Assembly (NCBI GenBank): GCA_964604705.1
Contig: CAZSAP010000006.1
Span: 191,910-255,909, forward strand
Origin: JAAXVQ01 sp964604705
GTDB taxonomy: Bacteria > Oederibacteriota > JAAXVQ01
Direction: 5' to 3'
Length of the DNA stretch: 64,000 nt
Notes under the pieces: generated by a model
The model's database searches: none
What the model was told of the DNA's origin: nothing
The model's input: only the letters and a program-made list of their open reading frames with translations
Made by a program: the position numbers and the translations under genes
Shown: positions 60,201 to 63,200 of the stretch, one piece after another
Numbering within the stretch: position 1 is the first letter of the stretch
How the letters are laid out: each line of letters starts with the position of its first letter

Positions 60201-63200
60201 GTGCATGGTTACCGTGGTTGGGATACCTAACATTTTCTGCACCATCGAGGGAGCAAGCGCTCCCAGCAATCCCGTGGGCTTGTCCGCTGCCGAAGAAATC
60301 AGCCACTGGAAATTCACAATGTCAACTTTATGATCCACCACGGACTTGGCCAAGGACGCCACACTGGTGATTCCGTTAAACTGAGTCACTCGATGAATTT
60401 GAACCGGAACCTTTTTGGTTTCACCCGTGGGAAGCACCACGTCCACAACTCGGACATTTTCCGGTTTCAGTTGAACAATAACCTCTTTCTCGGAATCTTT
60501 TATTTCACCGGTCAAGCGATCTTTGAATTGTGCAGGTTTGAGAATGCGAACAATCTCACCCTTATCCAACATCCCGCGTGCTTTGGTAGCATCGATGATG
60601 TCGGTATCGTGGGCAAAAACCTCGACCGAAAGGGCTCCATCTTGCGCCAGAGGTGCATACCCTTCCAAAATAATTTTATTAACGTATTCGGCCAACCCAC
60701 CTTGACGGGAATACGGACTGACAATACCGACGCGAATTTTCTGACTCTCGATATAATCCGTCAAAGATAATCCGAGATGTTCCACCGTGTTGCGCCCTAA
60801 TGTATACAATTCCATACGATCGGTCTTGTTGGCAAACGTCTTGGCCAACTGCTGCGCCAAGGCACCGGCGAGTACGGCTTCGTTCCCCAACTTCAATAAT
60901 TCATCCGAGACCAAAAGCCGGTTATTGCCGGCATCCCAGCGGGTCAACTCCTGCATGGTGCGTCCCACAGGTTTTAATTTCGCCACCTGAATGGTGACAT
61001 TGTCCGGCATGGTCAAATTCTGTGATTTCAGCTGAACCATGATCGTATCGGCCATTTTCTGGACTGGCCAAGAACGATTGATGGACTCAATTTGCTTAAC
61101 CTGCTTATTCAGAAGAAGCAGCGCCAGGGCAAATCCCGACAACACCGTGATAAGCGCCGCGGACGTCACGCCGGCCATCACCAACGACAACAAGCCAAAC
61201 GCCGCAATGGCGCCACTCATGCCGAGCACCGCCAAATTCATCAAGCCAAGGCCTTTGATCACATTGCCCAAGGTCAGTGGAATTTTCGATTCCTGCGCGG
61301 TTTTTACAACATTCATATTTTGGAACGTGATTTTGCCCACAGGCAACTTGTAGCTTCCAGGGACCAAGGCGTATTTGGCCATGGCCACAAGTTTGGCCAC
61401 CGCGCCCGACTTCCCCTTGCCCTCCAGCTCACGATCCGCATTGATCATGGCCACCAGCAATTTCAACATGGATCCCGCAACCAACGCCGCAGTCATACCG
61501 AACAAGCGCTGTCCAAACGTCTGGCGGGGCATGACATAATCACGGCGTTGCTGCAACACACGATACAGCATATCCGAATTGTCTTGCGGACGTACCGTGG
61601 AGTCTTCTTCCAACGCCTTCCAAGCGATCGGCACTTCCTGCACTCTCTCGTTGAGTAAGCGGGCTTGTGCCAAGTACGCTGTATCAATGGCCATTTCCTG
61701 CGGATACTGGGTGAAATTCGCATGCATGGCGCGTAGAATTTCCGGAGTGAACATCTTAAATCCGCGCTGAGTGTCTTTAATCCGATTCAAGGGGGAATTA
61801 AACAACAGACTGTTGACAATAAGGTTGTAGATCAGTGACTTCAGTTTCCGGCCTTCGGATTTATTCATCAACAACGACTCCGCCTCATCTTCCGTGGAGC
61901 CGACGGCCATCCCCGCACCTTGGTTGATGCTGTCAATCAACAAGCCGGTTTGAATCAGATCTGTGGAAATATCCGCATCCGTATACGCCACATAGGATTT
62001 CTCACCTTTGTTTTGTGCGGACAATTGTTCGCCCATCCACATCAAGTACTGAACCGATCCGCCTTTGCGCGTACGGCTTTCGTTGATGTATTGGGCCATG
62101 ACCGGGAATGAACCAGGGTTGGCTTTTTCCTTTAAAATCGCGTCTTCAACCCGCACCACTTTGTAGGTCAGTTGGTCACCGGCTTTGGCTTCCCATGAAT
62201 TGAAACGGTCATTGCTGGCTTTGCCATTCCCCAACATGGCTTCCAGGAACAACTGCATGGCGGTACCGGAATGCATGTCAATGCCCGGCTTGGCTTTCAC
62301 CGAAGCGTATTCATCATCGCTGATCAGCATCTCCACTTTCACTTTCGGATTAAGCGCCAAAATACGCTGCAACTGCTGATGTTTCATGCGGAGAAAATCT
62401 TCGTTAAACAGGCGCACGGTTTCTCCGTAAACCGCAAACGACATGTAGACGGTGGTGGGTTCCTTCAATTGCACGATCTTCGTCATGGATTCTACGTTCT
62501 TATCCGCACTGCGATAAAGGTCCGAGGCGACGTTCACTTTGGCTTTGGCGTGCACAGCTCCAAACCCCAGCTGCTGTGATATTTCAAACAAAATGTTGGT
62601 TGCCAGCATGGTGGCATTTAATTCCGCACGATTCTTAGCGTCGTACAACCCCATTTGGTCCGGGGCATTTTTCATAAACGCCACAGCTTCGGCATGTTTG
62701 CCCGCGTTAACCAACTCCTGTAAATTCACGTAGAACTGTGTAATGCGCGCCAAGCGTTCTTTTTTCACATCCAACTTTTGGGTTTCCGGATCGTAGGAAC
62801 GCAGGACAATCGCTTGATCGCTCATCAAGTCCAACAAACGTGTCTGGACTTCCTTGGTCTCCTGACGAATCGCATTCAAGGTCTCCGCATTCACTGTTGC
62901 CTGAACCAGCAGACGAGCTGCTTGAACAGATATTTTCGAATACTCTTGCGGCAAGGCTTGCAGAACCAACGTTTCCGCATTTTGAGACAGAATCGGGTTC
63001 TGCAGCGCCGCAGACCAAATCGTGGTCAACACGGCCAACGCCTGATTTTCGGAGACAAACTCCCCGCGCGTGCGGGCTTGCGTGTATTCAGCCAGCAACA
63101 CCGATAACTGTGCCGAATCCGACATTTGTCGAACATTCCACGCCATATGGTTCCACAACGCCGGACGCGATGTGGCGACCGAATTGGCAATTGAACCCAA

